Shown piece by piece: positions 33,890-45,266 of a stretch of DNA of 64,000 nucleotides; position 1 is the first letter of the stretch, and every line of letters begins with the position of its first letter. The stretch spans positions 124,001 through 188,000 of the forward strand of contig OY829330.1 in NCBI GenBank assembly GCA_963691655.1, given 5' to 3'. A program made the translations under genes and the position numbers. The notes beneath the pieces were generated by a model. It was not told the origin of the DNA, made no database searches, and saw only the letters and a list, made by a program, of their open reading frames with translations. Origin of the DNA: Toxonevra muliebris (taxonomy: Eukaryota > Arthropoda > Insecta > Diptera > Pallopteridae).

Positions 33890-34324
33890 CTAGATAGTTT
33901 CTATGAGAAGCATTTTAAAACTTTTTTTTGCAATTGAAAAATCTAAAAAATGTTCTTCAGCGATTCTATTATATATCGTTAAAGCCCTGGTAATGGGTTC
34001 ATTTGAGGCATAATTAGCTTTGTGGAGATTTACGTTAAATGTATGACATAGACGCAAATTCCGCGCAGGTACTTTAAAAGTAATCAATTCTAATAAATAC
34101 GAGCAGTCAATATTGCCACAGATAATGTCATATACAAACATTAATGAGAGAGTTGCTCTTCTAGTTTTAAGCGATTTTAAGCTCAAAAGCAAGCATCGCG
34201 CATTATAGGATGGAAGTGGTTCCACAAAGTTTAGGGATCGCAAAGCGTATTTAATGAAAATTTTTTGAATACGCTCGAGACGGTTGGAATGTACAGCATA
34301 GAACGGGTTCCAAATAAATGCTGC
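33890..34324 (-). pseudogene. C-terminal continuation of the non-LTR ORF after a stop
   Basis: Same frame as the preceding ORF, continuing beyond one TAA (34325-34327) with AAFIWNPFYAVHSNRLERIQ, ALRSLNF and PSYNARCLLL, ending MLLIETI at 33890. It is the C-terminal region typical of this group. A single point stop therefore divides an otherwise open protein. Confidence 0.75.
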
Positions 34325-36514
34325 TTATTCTAGCTTTGAGCGGACAAAAGAACTATATAACAACTTATGTGTATATGGGTCCTTGAACTCAGAACTATTT
34401 CGACGAACAAATGCTATAACGGAGTAAGCTTTTGGAATAATGTAATTGAGATGCTGCACAAATGAAAGGCAAGAGTCAAAAATAACTCCAAGATCCAATA
34501 TTTCCTTTAGCGAATTGAGACAGTTATTAGCAATACTAAATGAGGATGAGATTGGGTTGCGCAGTCTAGAGAAAGTAATATGCGAACATTTAGTATAATT
34601 AAGATGTAAATGATTGGCTGTACACCAATTAACAAAATTATTGAGTTCAGATTGTAAGATGTTAATGTCCGATAAATTTCTAATGGCAAGATATAATTTC
34701 AAGTCGTCAGCATATAAAAGATAATTTACTCTAGAGAAACAACCCCCCACGTCATTAATAAATAATATGAATAGTAAGGGACCAAGTATACTACCCTGGG
34801 GGACACCAGATGTTGCTATGAAAGACTTTGACCTTACTCCATCAATCAATACATAGCAGCATCTTTGATGAAGGTATGATTTGATCCATTGCAGAAACGT
34901 AGAATGGAAACCCATTTTTAACAGCTTAGAAATCAGAATACTATGCGAAACTTTGTCAAAGGCTTTCGAGAAGTCGGTGTATATAGTGTCAACTTGGCAG
35001 CCTGATTCAAATGAAGTGATACAATATTTTGTGAAAACTGCAAGATTGGTTACAGTTGAGCGACCTAACACGAAACCATGTTGATTCGGAGAGATCAATC
35101 TTTTTACTGCAAAAAATACTTTGTCTTTGACAATGCTTTCAAAAAGTTTTGATATAGTTGAGAGCTTAGAGATGGGTCTATAATTAGAAATATTACACTT
35201 ATTACCTTTTTTTAATACAGGCGAAACTAAAGCAACTTTCCATTTGTCAATAAAAATACCAGTGCTGAGTGATTTGTTAAAGATAAGTTTCAATGGCGTA
35301 ACAAGAGAGTCAGCACACTTTTTTATTAACAATGGCGATACACCATCAATATCTAATTTAGAGGAATTTTTAAGATTTATGATCCCATTTATAACATCTG
35401 CATCTGTTAGTATTAACGAACCGAAATCAACAGATGATACAATATTCAACAAATTAGAATCATCCACTTCGACTTGAGGATCAAAATTAGCCAGGAAATA
35501 ATCAGAGAAAAGATTAACAGAATCATGGATAGAGTATGATACTTTATCATCCAAGAACATAGAACTAGGCATACTGGAGCAGGTTTTTTTGCTCTGCACA
35601 AAATTCCAGAATGTTTTTGGATCCAATTTAATTGATTTTTCAAATTGCATGATATATTGATTGTATAAAAATTTATCTAAACAATTAAATTCACGTGAAT
35701 AATATTCATATTTTGATTTATGAGTGGCATTATTAGTTGCTGTATATAATTTATAAAATTTATTTCGACGGTTCTTAAGTTTTTTTAGGCCAACAGTATA
35801 CCAGGGCAATTTATAAACTTTTTGTTTCTTAAAGGGAACATTTTTAGTAAAAATCTGAAAAACATTTTTAAGAAATAGTTCCAAGCAGTGAGAGACATTG
35901 TTTTGATAAAACATGTACTCCCATTGAATACTGTTTAAAAAGTAATTAATATCATCAAAATTACATAAATTGAAATTAAAATTACAACTGATATTATCTT
36001 GAGGAAGTTTGGGATAAATATAAAATTCAATTTCTAAGACTAAAGGGACATGATGCATATCAGAAGATGAAATTGGAAAACTACATTTATTTAGTTCATA
36101 CTTAACATTATCATTAATGAAAATTAGGTCAAGTAATCTATTTAGCTTATTGTGAAACGAATTAATTTGAACTAAATCTGCAGAAAACAAACTGTCAATA
36201 AAATTTATTTCATGTGCATGATTTATATTACTGGGTGTTAATACTGTAGCATTAGATAAGTACGACCACTTAACCATATTTAAATTGTAATCCCCAAGTA
36301 TAACAAGATGACAGTTCTCACCACTATCAGCCGAAATGTGGGTTATATTTTCAACATGAGCAGCATAAACGGCATCAGAGCTGTTAGGCGGGATGTACGA
36401 AGCACATATTTTTAGCATACCTAGTGGACTTGAAACTGATACACTAAGCTGGTCCAAAAGAGTATCAGAGTTATGCAGGGATATTAACGAAGATTGTAAC
36501 ACACGATTGATAGC
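34325..36514 (-). pseudogene. Endonuclease/reverse transcriptase ORF of the non-LTR element
   Basis: 730 codons from the element plus about 14 from flank. The AP-endonuclease C-terminal part is seen as HLVILGDYNL near residues 84-93 and SDMHHVPLVLE further on. The RT domain has DIDGVSPLLIKK, ISNYRPISKLS, TDFSKAFDKVSH, SGVPQGSILGPLLF and the catalytic YADD in LLYADDLKLY, then the KEILDLGVIFD motif after the palm. The product would nick DNA and reverse transcribe its own mRNA at the nick. The N-terminal endonuclease half is missing and the frame stops at TAA (34325-34327) after VRSKLE. The motifs fit CR1/Kiri/Jockey-type elements; the exact clade is not certain. Confidence 0.85.
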
Positions 36515-37193
36515 TATTTTATTATAACAAAACATACAGGTAAGTGAACAGTTCATAAATTAATAAGCATAAAAAAACAGTGGCTCACAACTTGGGTGGG
36601 TTTTTCATTCGAAGAAAATATTCATATAAAATTTTTATGAAACTGATGTTTAAATACAATAAATTGAATACGATGAAGCATTTGATGGACCCTATCAGAC
36701 TAGGGAGAAAAGTGGAAAAAAGTCTTAAAATTAAAAAAATTACCGAAAATGACACAAAAATTCACAGAATAATCAATTAAAATTTTTTCAAATAAATATT
36801 ATTAAATGTGGTTTCCAATACATTTTTTATCGCGCAAGACATAATTTCGATAACTCATTGACTTACCATTAATGATAATGTACCCTCATGTAGCCTCAAA
36901 AAAAATGATTAAAAATGCCAAAAATATTCAGAGACTAATTTTTTCCAAATGATTATCAGTGGGAATTTGGGCCATTATCAGTGATGAGGAGCCCGGATGA
37001 GGTTGGCGTATTTTCCCTAAATTCGTGCAGTCACAGCATCGAAAGAGATCTTCCGAGTCGGGGTGCTCTGGGCAACAATGGGTGAAGAGATTAATTATAT
37101 TTTAAGATCAAGAACTTTAAAGCTGATTCAATAACACTAGTTCCTAGTGTTTGCGAATGAATTTTTCATGCTGAACACGAATCTGAGGTCAAA
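36515..37193 (+). repeat. Amplified flank, unit D, right part
   Basis: Resumes after the non-LTR element and includes the segment missing from unit A (about 36811-37113). On the minus strand 37080-36928 an open frame reads HCCPEHPDSEDLFRCCDC and ends LEKISL, of unknown type. The array ends at ctgaggtcaaaa. Confidence 0.7.
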
Positions 37194-38876
37194 AACTTCC
37201 CATCACGTCACGTTTAAATGGAGTTGAAACCTTTGAAAATACCGTTTTTGGTCATGACGTGCTACAAACTTCGTACGATTTCAATTCAAATTTATTTTTC
37301 AAATTTTTTTATATTTGACTTTTTAGAAAGAAACTGATTGAAGTAAAAAATATTTAAAAATCGTTCAATAATTTTATTTTGTCTTTTTTCCATCTACTGG
37401 CAATCAATATCAAAATTTGGAAAAAGTTTTCACACTTCGGGGGGAGGGGGGGAGGTCAGAACCTCCCCCTAAATACGGCCTTGCTGTGCGACACTTAAAA
37501 TATTAATCCAAATTTGTTAATGGTTTCTAATAGCACTAGGCTCACTTAATAATATTGCCAATGCGTTTTGCTACTTTAGGACAAATAAGCGATGGTTTCA
37601 AGGTCAAATTCTGCAATAGAGGTCATAAATATAAATTCGCATAATTCATAAACCACAAGGAATTTCGTATTGATGTTTTCCGCTCAATTGGGTCTTTAAA
37701 ACAGGTCTACAATATTGCAGAGCACTATAGCAGCAAAAAGTCAGCACAGGATATAGGATTTGAGACTAAATGCATGTAACTATAAGTTTTTTATAATTTA
37801 TTTTAAACCGTTAAGAGATTCGTTTAAGTGGAAACAATAAAAATGTTCTTTTACCTGGCTATAATTTTTCTGAACATAGATAAACCCGAAAAATCAACTT
37901 AAACCGGTTGCCAGAAAATTATAAATCGAAGAAATATTGAGCCTATACATACAATGACTCACAAAATTTATTAGGAATCATGCAGGGCCTTTAGATATTA
38001 TTTAATTTCCTGCATTTATTCATCACGCAATTGGCAACAAAAAATTTTGAAAACCGGGCCATGAACGCTCGCATAACACGTTTTCCTCACATTAGAAATG
38101 CTATGATGTCTTTTGGTGTAGTTATCACAACCAGACACCTAATACAAGGACGTGCACCTCAATTTGCAGAGCGGTGCAATAGACCTTCATGCTAATTGTG
38201 TCGTGAGTAGAACAATCATCAACGAACAACTAGAGCTTTCTGCTGTAATTGTGAAAAAGCGGTTTGTATTAAAAATTCAAAACAATTGCATATGTTGAAT
38301 ACGTGTACTTTAGCTATTTATACTTTAGTATAGAGCAACAAGAATAACAATTCATTTTAAAATCTAATTTTTTTAATAAAATAATGTATAAACACAATGA
38401 AAAAACAAAAATATTCGTCTTTTTATTGATAATTCAATTGCCCGCAATGATTTGAGTGCTTTAAATGATATTTTCATACAATTGCTTATAGGTCCCTACG
38501 GACCTTATCACTTTTTTAACAGAAAAATCTTACCACTAATCCGAGCGGTAAATTTATTGAAAGAAACGAATTGAGATGTTTGAAGCTAAAAGTGATTCTC
38601 AGATTTTTGGGCTTGTACATATACAATAAATGTATTTAATTTTCTTCAGAACAAAAAAAAAAAAACCTTGCTGGCGTTTAAGCAGCGTTTTTAATAAAAT
38701 CGAATAACTATCAACATACAGTCTTTACAACTAAACTTCCATTGCTTTCCTTAATAAAAGAAAAGATCGCAAGTTTTCGGTGTAGGTCTCTAAAATTTTC
38801 GGTACAGATAAAAGAGAACACGCTTTATCATAATCCATCAAAAACTCGATATTGAAAAATTTGATGTTAGGGCCTT
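37194..38876. other. Single-copy non-coding stretch
   Basis: No recognisable gene. A G-rich tract and hairpin lie at 37439-37472. The remainder is AT-rich with short open frames only. Confidence 0.4.
37439..37472. other. G-rich tract followed by a hairpin
   Basis: A run of the form GGGGGGAGGGGGGGAGG is followed by GGAGGT-CAGA-ACCTCC. It could form a G-quadruplex or a stem-loop; sequence of this type is often seen near ends of decayed insect repeats. Confidence 0.4.
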
Positions 38877-39476
38877 AGCAAATTAAGGCAGCGATATATG
38901 CCTTTTCAAGCATTTCCTTTGTATGAAAGGTGCCTACTTGCCCAAAAACTTCTGTTATTTGCTATGGTTTCTCAGGTATACAGTTTCAAACATTTCCTTT
39001 GCATGGGACGTGTCACGCATATTTTATTTATTCCAGGCACTAACTCAAGCCTACCCATATTTTACCCCCCGAGTTCTATTGGCAAATCATATTATCATTC
39101 CAAATCTTAGTGCTGCACTGCAAATAGTTTCTAAGATATACAATAAAGAAAATTCAGGCTATATGGAAAGTTCCTCGCCCTCTTTTTCAATCCCACCCAC
39201 ATTTTTTTGTAGTGTGGTTTTGTCAACCAACGCCGCTAAATGGTTCTGGAAATATATATAAAAGCATTAGAGTTGTACGGAAAAGGCTACACCTATCCAT
39301 ATTTCGTCATAGAATACCATTGACATTTTTAGAGACGTGCCTCAAATGAATACTGAGATATTCCATAGTTAAAACTCAGATTATATAGGAGATGCCATGT
39401 CTCCTTTTTCAATTTCACAGACCTTTATCCTGCGGCATTACATTGCAAATTAACATGATGGGCATATGTCCATGAA
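38877..39476. repeat. Dispersed repeat, copy 1 (repeated at about 40000-40660)
   Basis: Blocks such as gtatacagtttcaaacat, tcacgcatat and aaatcatattatcattccaa recur in the same order about 1.1 kb to the right, inside the minus-strand Helitron. Short open frames spanning it are repeat translations. Confidence 0.65.
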
Positions 39477-39999
39477 ATCAAGTTACAGTTTTATATAGTA
39501 CTAGCTGGGCTTTGCCCAGCTTCGTTGGACGGACCTGGCAAAGTAGGGGTAATGCAAAAATCGAATCATTGCACTAATCATTCATATCATTTACATGAGT
39601 AGTTCCACTTCCACGTGTTTAATGATATCAACATTCTACTCAGTTATTGCTATCAACATCCCATTTTAACATACAAACCTTCACCATCTTTCTTACTATG
39701 GCTCTCTAATAACTATCAACATACATCCTTTACAATTAAATTTTGATTGCTTGCCTTATTATGGTTCCCCATATCGCTGCCTTAATTTGTTAAAGCTATA
39801 ACACGCTTTTTCAAATTTTACAGGAGAAGCAAAAAACATTTTTGTATTTGGAGTACTGTTTCGAGAATTTGTAATTTAAACTAAAAGAAAAGATTGCAAG
39901 TTTTCAGTGTAGGTTTCTAAAACTTTCGGTACAGGGCACATTTTTTATCATAATTCATTGAAAACTCTATACTGAAAAACTGATGTTAGAGCTTTAGCA

Positions 40000-40660
40000 A
40001 AATAAAGCAGAGATATATATATATACCTTTTGAAGCATTTCTTTTGTATGCCAAAACACTTCCACATTCTGCCCAACAATTACTACTAACCCTCGGCCTT
40101 CACACACAAACTGCCAGTGTGTTCTTTGCAATGGTTTCTCAGGTATACAGTTTCAAACATTTTCTTTGCATGGGAGGTGTCACGCATATATTATTTATTC
40201 CATTAATTTTTTTTTCTGGCTTTTTCCATTGGCAATCAATGCTCTCCTACCATAAATAATTTAGGAAATATACCTATAAAACCGAGGTGTAGCAGTCACT
40301 AACTCAAGTCCACCCATACTTTACCCACCAAATTCCATTGACAAATCATATTATCATTCCAAATCTTAGTACTGAACTAAAAATATTTTCTAAGAAATAT
40401 ATATAAAAGCATTAGAGTTGAACGGAAAAGGCCACGCCTATCCATATTTTTTCATAGCATGCCATTGACAAATAACGTTTTTTAGAGACGTGCCACAAAT
40501 GAATACTGAGATATTCCATGGCTAAAACTCAGATTATATAGAAGATGCCATTGCCCCTTTTTTCAATTTCACAGACCTTTTTCCTGCAGCGTTACATTGC
40601 CAATTAACATCCTTGTACTAAATCTCTGGTGGTGGGAATATACCCAAAAATCAAGTTACA
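40000..40660. repeat. Dispersed repeat, copy 2
   Basis: Second copy of the block at 38877-39476, in the same orientation, ending with atcaagttacagttttatat as does copy 1 (39477-39497). Confidence 0.6.
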
Positions 40661-40721
40661 GTTTTATATAATAGTATAAAAAAAATTAATTACTTGTATA
40701 AAAAAAGAATCACTTGGTGGG

Positions 40722-40830
40722 TTCACCTGTAGTGGGATTCAAACTCATGACACCAAAAAAACGTACAATAACTTTGAACAACCACAGCTTTAATCTCCTT
40801 TTTAACTCACTAAGCCACAAACCCACACAA
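40722..40830 (-). other. tRNA-like module, minus strand
   Basis: On the minus strand a box-B-like GAGTTTGAATCCCACT lies downstream of a D-arm-like segment (TTAGTGAGTTAAAAAGG). The overall sequence aligns with the modules at 16491 and 41095-40985. Not a functional tRNA. Confidence 0.45.
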
Positions 40831-40984
40831 AATAATGTGATTACATTAGTAAAATATAATAATTCCTTTTGTGTGTTTGCATGTTTTATATTCACCTTTG
40901 TCGGTATTTGTTTTTTGTTGTATATTTATTTTTTTTCCACCACACCGAAAAAAAAAATATATTTATATTGAAAAAAAAAATTAT

Positions 40985-41095
40985 TTGATCCGCCCCAAAT
41001 GGGATTCGAACTCACTATTATACAATTGCTTACTATATCCACTACTTTAACCTTCCTTCTAACCAACTCATCCACACACCACTATGAAAAATTGT
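40985..41095 (-). other. tRNA-like module, minus strand
   Basis: On the minus strand GATGAGTTGGTTAGAAGG precedes GAGTTCGAATCCCAT by about 45 nt, a close match to tRNA box A/box B spacing. Part of the Helitron-like element. Confidence 0.5.
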
Positions 41096-41689
41096 GATCA
41101 AATTAGTAATATGTAATCACATTCATGCAAAGCTCATGTGTTTGTGTGGTGGAAATCACAGGGAGCGATTTAGAGGAGAAATGAAAAGAAATGAAGTAAA
41201 AATCATTGTTATTAGTTCTAGGAAAAACATAAATATTTACAATAACAAATGTAAAGCGAACAAATTTTTAATATAAAAATGCATTTTACAGGTAAACTAT
41301 TAACTTTAGCTGTATGCCACCACTGACTTTATTTTAGCAAACATTAAGATCTATAACCTTTCTATACATAATTTTTATATACCTCTTATAGTTTAAGCAG
41401 CATTTTGTATTAAGTAGCTAAATTTTATAAAAAATCTGACTTTGGTCCAAATAATGGTCTATATTAAAGAAACTACTTGAAATTAAGTTAAAATAAATAT
41501 CGACCTAACTCGACAAATGTCCACAGCAATTACAAACTAAATTTCATGACAATCCGTTGCGTAATATAAAAACCTATTAGGACTAAATATTTAACAGCCT
41601 CTATTTTATATATATAGATAGATAATAAAACTGTAACTTGATGTAATAGTATAAAAACAAATTATTATTTGTTTAAAAATAAAAATAAC

Positions 41690-41764
41690 TTGGTCCACCT
41701 GTAAGTGGGATTGGAACTCACGACACCAAAAAACTCACATTTTCTTTGCACAATCACAACTTTA
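41690..41764 (-). other. tRNA-like module split by the CACTA-like element
   Basis: The box-B side (GAGTTCCAATCCCACTT on the minus strand) is here. The D-arm side (GAGTGAGTTAAAAAGAAGG) lies beyond the inserted element at about 45213-45245. Joining the two flanks reproduces the layout at 40722-40830. Confidence 0.55.
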
Positions 41765-41784
41765 CACCGAGAGAAAAAGCGTCG

Positions 41785-42095
41785 GAAAATCAACGATTTA
41801 CACGTTAAATCAACTATTTTCGTTAATGGTTTTGCGCCAAAGCCGAAAATAGTTAAATCAACGTTGAAAATTCTCGAATTGATTTCGAGGGTAAAACGTA
41901 GTTGATTCAAACATTTTCAACTTTGAATTAAATCATGTAATCATAGTTGATTCAACTACGATTAAGCTTTGAATGAAATACTATAAAACTTTGATTGTAC
42001 TATTTTTTTACCTTGATTTAAATACTGATCATCTTTAATTCAAGTATTTTTCGTAGTTGATTTGAAGTGCATTCAACCTTAAATCAAATACGAAT
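41785..42095. repeat. Subterminal repeat region of the CACTA-like element
   Basis: Repeated motifs gttgattcaa, aaatcaac, gatttaaat and their complements occur about ten times in 300 bp, forming potential hairpins. Sparser versions exist near the right end (45120-45190). Confidence 0.65.
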
Positions 42096-42225
42096 CAATG
42101 TTATTTTATTGGACTACAGGGTACCTGAAATAATCCTGTTCATATTTTAAATAAAACTTCATAATATTGTTTACTATTATATTTTTATTTTACTGATAGC
42201 TAATACAATATCAAATTGCTTATAA

Positions 42226-43346
42226 TTAATATAATTTTATGTATATATAAATGGTTAGACAAATACATAGATATTTACATTTCAAAATGTTTAATTTATA
42301 GAAATTTATTTTTTTTTCATAAGTTTTACCATTATTAATTTCGTATAAATGCAGTGGAGCACTTGTGAAAAATGAAATATTTTTTATAAACATATTTTCT
42401 TCTTTGTTACCAACTTCATATGATTGAAAATGTTTACAAAATCTTTTTATTGTTATGGGGTAACAAGATACTAACAAATTTTGTTCTTCATGAATAAAAA
42501 TATGTATCTTAAAAAGTTGAAATGAAGATGGTTTCCAACAAGCTAAATAGCAATTACTTTTATAAAGAATGCCTTTATATTCAACCGACTCTGAAACTTT
42601 TACGGAATCAAAATTGATATCTGTGAAATGTTGCATTTTTGGAAAGTAGTCCATACTTCTTAAATTGACAACAGAAAAAACACTGTCGGCAAACGAAGAT
42701 GGAATACCATTCTGATAAGTCATTAGAAATTTGAAAACCTTAAAGATGACTTTATTGCGATCGAAAAAGATGGATTTATTCTTGATGAGATGCTATTTAA
42801 ATAGGCCTTTGCCTCTTTATATTTGGCTTCAAAACGCATAACCCATGAATATTTCATTGGCCCACACCTTCTAATAGCACTAGGATAATGTACCATAAAA
42901 TGATGTTTTGGTTTCAGACTCGGCCCAGCAGGTTGGCAAGCTAATGGATACTGTAAGGAAAATACTTGAAAGAATTTAAAACAAGTATCCAAAGCTTCAA
43001 TAAATGAAGAAAATTTATAAAGATTCTTATCGAAATAAATATAAAATGAATTCAAGTTTTCATCAGTCAAACCTTCTGCTATTATAAAAGGTTGAACTGT
43101 GCAACCAATATTATAGTATTTGTTGATCAGCTCATTCACTTTTCGGTTGTAGTCATTTATTGAGGTAAGCCGCAACACAAAGCTTTCTTGAGCATCTAAA
43201 ATTGAAACTTTTTTATTCTTGTTGCCGTTTTTGTCCTTAAATCTTGCAGCAGCAGGCAGGACAGAATTTAAAAGAATTGTGAAAGTGTAATCTTCAGAAT
43301 CTGTTGTAATAGGTAATAAATAATGTAAGTATATTACTTGTTTCAA
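42226..43346 (-). pseudogene. Transposase-like gene remnant of the CACTA-like element, 3' part
   Basis: Two adjacent minus-strand frames. 43346-42723 includes RLTSINDYNRKVNELINKYY, KPKHHFMVHYPSAIRRCGPM, MRFEAKYKEAK and SSRINPSFSIAIKSSLRFSN. 42723-42226 continues as a Ser/Tyr/Phe-rich C-terminus. The KPKHHF-HYP-GP-RFEAK pattern is one I associate with C-terminal regions of animal EnSpm-type transposases and related proteins. An acceptor-like ttacaacag precedes DSEDYTFTILL at about 43310, so the gene had introns. Catalytic residues were not identified. Function as transposase is an inference from context. Confidence 0.5.
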
Positions 43347-44297
43347 GTTATTACAAACCTATTGCTAGCGTTGAACTATTAGTAGTAGCAAGAGATAAGA
43401 GTTTTTTGCAGCTTTCGTTGTGAATATTTGCTGAATAGTATTCCTTTATGGATACTTTGAACAACTCCCACTTACTAAGGAACAAATGGTCCTTTCTAGG
43501 GTATAGTAGTTTAAAATCAATGTTTATCAGGAAATACATAAAAGCAGCCAATAAAGTTAAACTAAAAATATGCATATTTTTTCACCTACCAAATCAGCTG
43601 CTCTGGCATCCTTAAATTTTGGCCACGATTCCAAAAACTGAACATGCGTCAACGTCTGTAATATTATAATAATATTAAGTTCAGTCAAACCTTCTGCTAT
43701 AATAAAAGGTTGAACTGTGCAACCAATATTATAGTATTTGTTGATCAGCTCGTTCACTTTTCGGTTGTAGTCATTTATTGATGTAAGCCGCAACACAAAG
43801 CTTTCTTGAGCATCTAAAATTGAAACTTTTTATTCTTGTTGCCGTTTTTGTCCTTAAATCTTGCAGCAGCAGGCAGGACAGAATTTAAAAGAATTGCGAA
43901 AGTGTAATCTTCAGAATCTGTTGTAATAGGTAATAAACAATGTAAGTATATTACTTGTTTCAAGTTATTACAAACCTATTGCTAGCGTTGAACTATTAGT
44001 AGTAGCAAGAGATAAGAGTTTTTTGCAGCTTTCGTTGTGAATATTTGCTGAATAGTATTCCTTTATGGATACTTTGAACAACTCCCACTTACTAAGGAAC
44101 AAATGGTCCTTTCTAGGGTATAGTAGTGTAAAATCAATGTTTATCAGGAAATACATAAAAGCAGCCAATAAAGTTAAACTAAAAATATGCATATTTTTTC
44201 ACCTACCAAATCAGCTGCTCTGGCATCCTTAAATTTTGGCCACGATTCCAAAAACTGAACATGCGTCAACGTCTGTAATATTATAATAATATTAAGT
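43063..44297. repeat. 617-bp direct tandem duplication inside the CACTA-like element
   Basis: Copy 1 43063-43680 and copy 2 43681-44297 are near-identical, with only a few substitutions and one T fewer in copy 2. Each carries the same exon pieces (starting MHIFSLTLLAAF and ending TTNSSTLAIGL on the minus strand). The duplication splits the gene. Confidence 0.88.
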
Positions 44298-44531
44298 TGT
44301 GTTGAGGAAAAAGAAAGAAATAACAATGAAGTTTTTTATAGAGCTGTGAAGTTATTGTGAAATTATTTTAGTTTTTTATTTCACAAATTGCAGGTCTTAC
44401 AGTTTTTGATACAAAAAAATAAAAAAAAATATATCAGAATCTTACAATCACAATTTCACAATATGCATACAATTTTTAAAACTCAATACACTTTTTTCAT
44501 AAAAAATAACAGATAGTCAAAACACACTTAC

Positions 44532-44739
44532 ATTTTAGAGTCGCATAAAGACTAGGCATTTCGAAAATCTCCAACAGATCTGTTAATTTTTTTTCTTCAC
44601 CGTCTGCATCTACAACGAGTCCTCCAGGAACCTCCGCAATGCTCACCACTGCTCCAGTTAGATTATCAACACTTATTAAATGCCCGTATTTGTCTAAATC
44701 TAAATGGTAGCTCTGCATTTTATTTTTAAATGTTTTCAC
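44532..44739 (-). pseudogene. First coding exon of the CACTA-like element gene
   Basis: Begins MKTFKNKMQSYHLDLDKYGH and includes VVSIAEVPGGLVVDADGEEK, ending at a strong donor (AAAAT then gtaagtg at 44531). Downstream exons on the minus strand are in the duplicated block. I do not recognise the domain. The protein-like composition and splice donor support a real exon. Confidence 0.5.
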
Positions 44740-45266
44740 TGGACATCAACACACGAATTTATTTGCACACGCGACGAAATCACAATTAAAACTAATTAAA
44801 AAGCTTCACAATGCCTTTGAAAAAGATCATAGGCGACTGCGATTACTTATTGACTCTTTCTACATTTTGTTTTCTTTTACCTCCTTTGCCTTTTTCCTCT
44901 ACTTTGCAAACAAAGCAATAACAAATTTCCAAATTTTGTTTTGCATGCATGTAAAGAAGACGAATGATGTAAAGGAGATGAACGAGAACGAAATACAGTA
45001 AATTACCGTTAGAACACTTATAGTTATTGTTGTAGATTTTAAAACGCGTGCATGGCGATATGAGAAGTAAGTATTTTACATTTTGAATTGAAGATGCATT
45101 GTCAAACTTAAGTTTATGAAACTTCAATTTTAAGTTTTTGTATTTGATTTAACTTTTTTTTAATCTCGATAATCTTAATACTCGATTTTACATCGCTGTT
45201 TTTCTCTGGGTGTACCCTTCTTTTTAACTCACTCAACCACACACCTTTATGAAATAATATGATCAT

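Larger units (their letters stand above)
33781..36514 (-). mobile_element. 5'-truncated CR1/Jockey-group non-LTR retrotransposon
   Basis: 2734 bp on the minus strand, flanked by a 9-bp target duplication tattttatt (33772-33780 and 36515-36523). The 3' end at 33781 carries a short (TAAA)n tail, and the 5' end is cut inside the endonuclease domain, as in target-primed insertion. It is absent from units A-C, so it inserted after the duplication. Confidence 0.88.
26157..37193 (+). repeat. Tandem unit D (11.0 kb with non-LTR insertion)
   Basis: The most complete duplicated unit. Without the 2734-bp non-LTR element and its 9-bp duplication it measures about 8.29 kb, equal to unit A plus the 296-bp segment. 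It ends at ctgaggtcaaaa, after which single-copy sequence begins. Confidence 0.88.
39502..41622 (-). mobile_element. Helitron-like element, minus strand, 2.1 kb
   Basis: On the minus strand it starts TCTATCTATATATAT (41622) and ends with a perfect CTGGGC-AAA-GCCCAG hairpin followed by CTAG (39502-39505). Flanks are A at 39501 and T at 41623 in plus orientation, the Helitron A|T rule. It has no Rep/Hel ORF. It contains the second copy of the dispersed repeat and two tRNA-like modules. Confidence 0.65.
41765..45212 (-). mobile_element. CACTA/EnSpm(CMC)-like DNA transposon, 3.4 kb
   Basis: Termini are CACCGAGAGAAAAAGCG and, inverted at 45194-45212, CACCCAGAGAAAAACAGCG. TA flanks both sides (41763-41764, 45213-45214). 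The left 300 bp holds many TTGATTCAA/AAATCAA-type motifs in both orientations, like the subterminal repeats bound by CACTA transposases. A minus-strand gene remnant fills the middle. Superfamily is inferred from CAC termini, subterminal repeats and the ORF. The short 2-bp duplication leaves other families possible. Confidence 0.65.

Noticed and set aside
34507..35643. Several 60-77-codon frames on both strands within the non-LTR element
   Set aside because: Shadows of the RT frame; no independent motifs.
38898..39261. 70-112-codon frames in the dispersed repeat
   Set aside because: Repeat-derived, low similarity to proteins, and frames not kept in the second copy.
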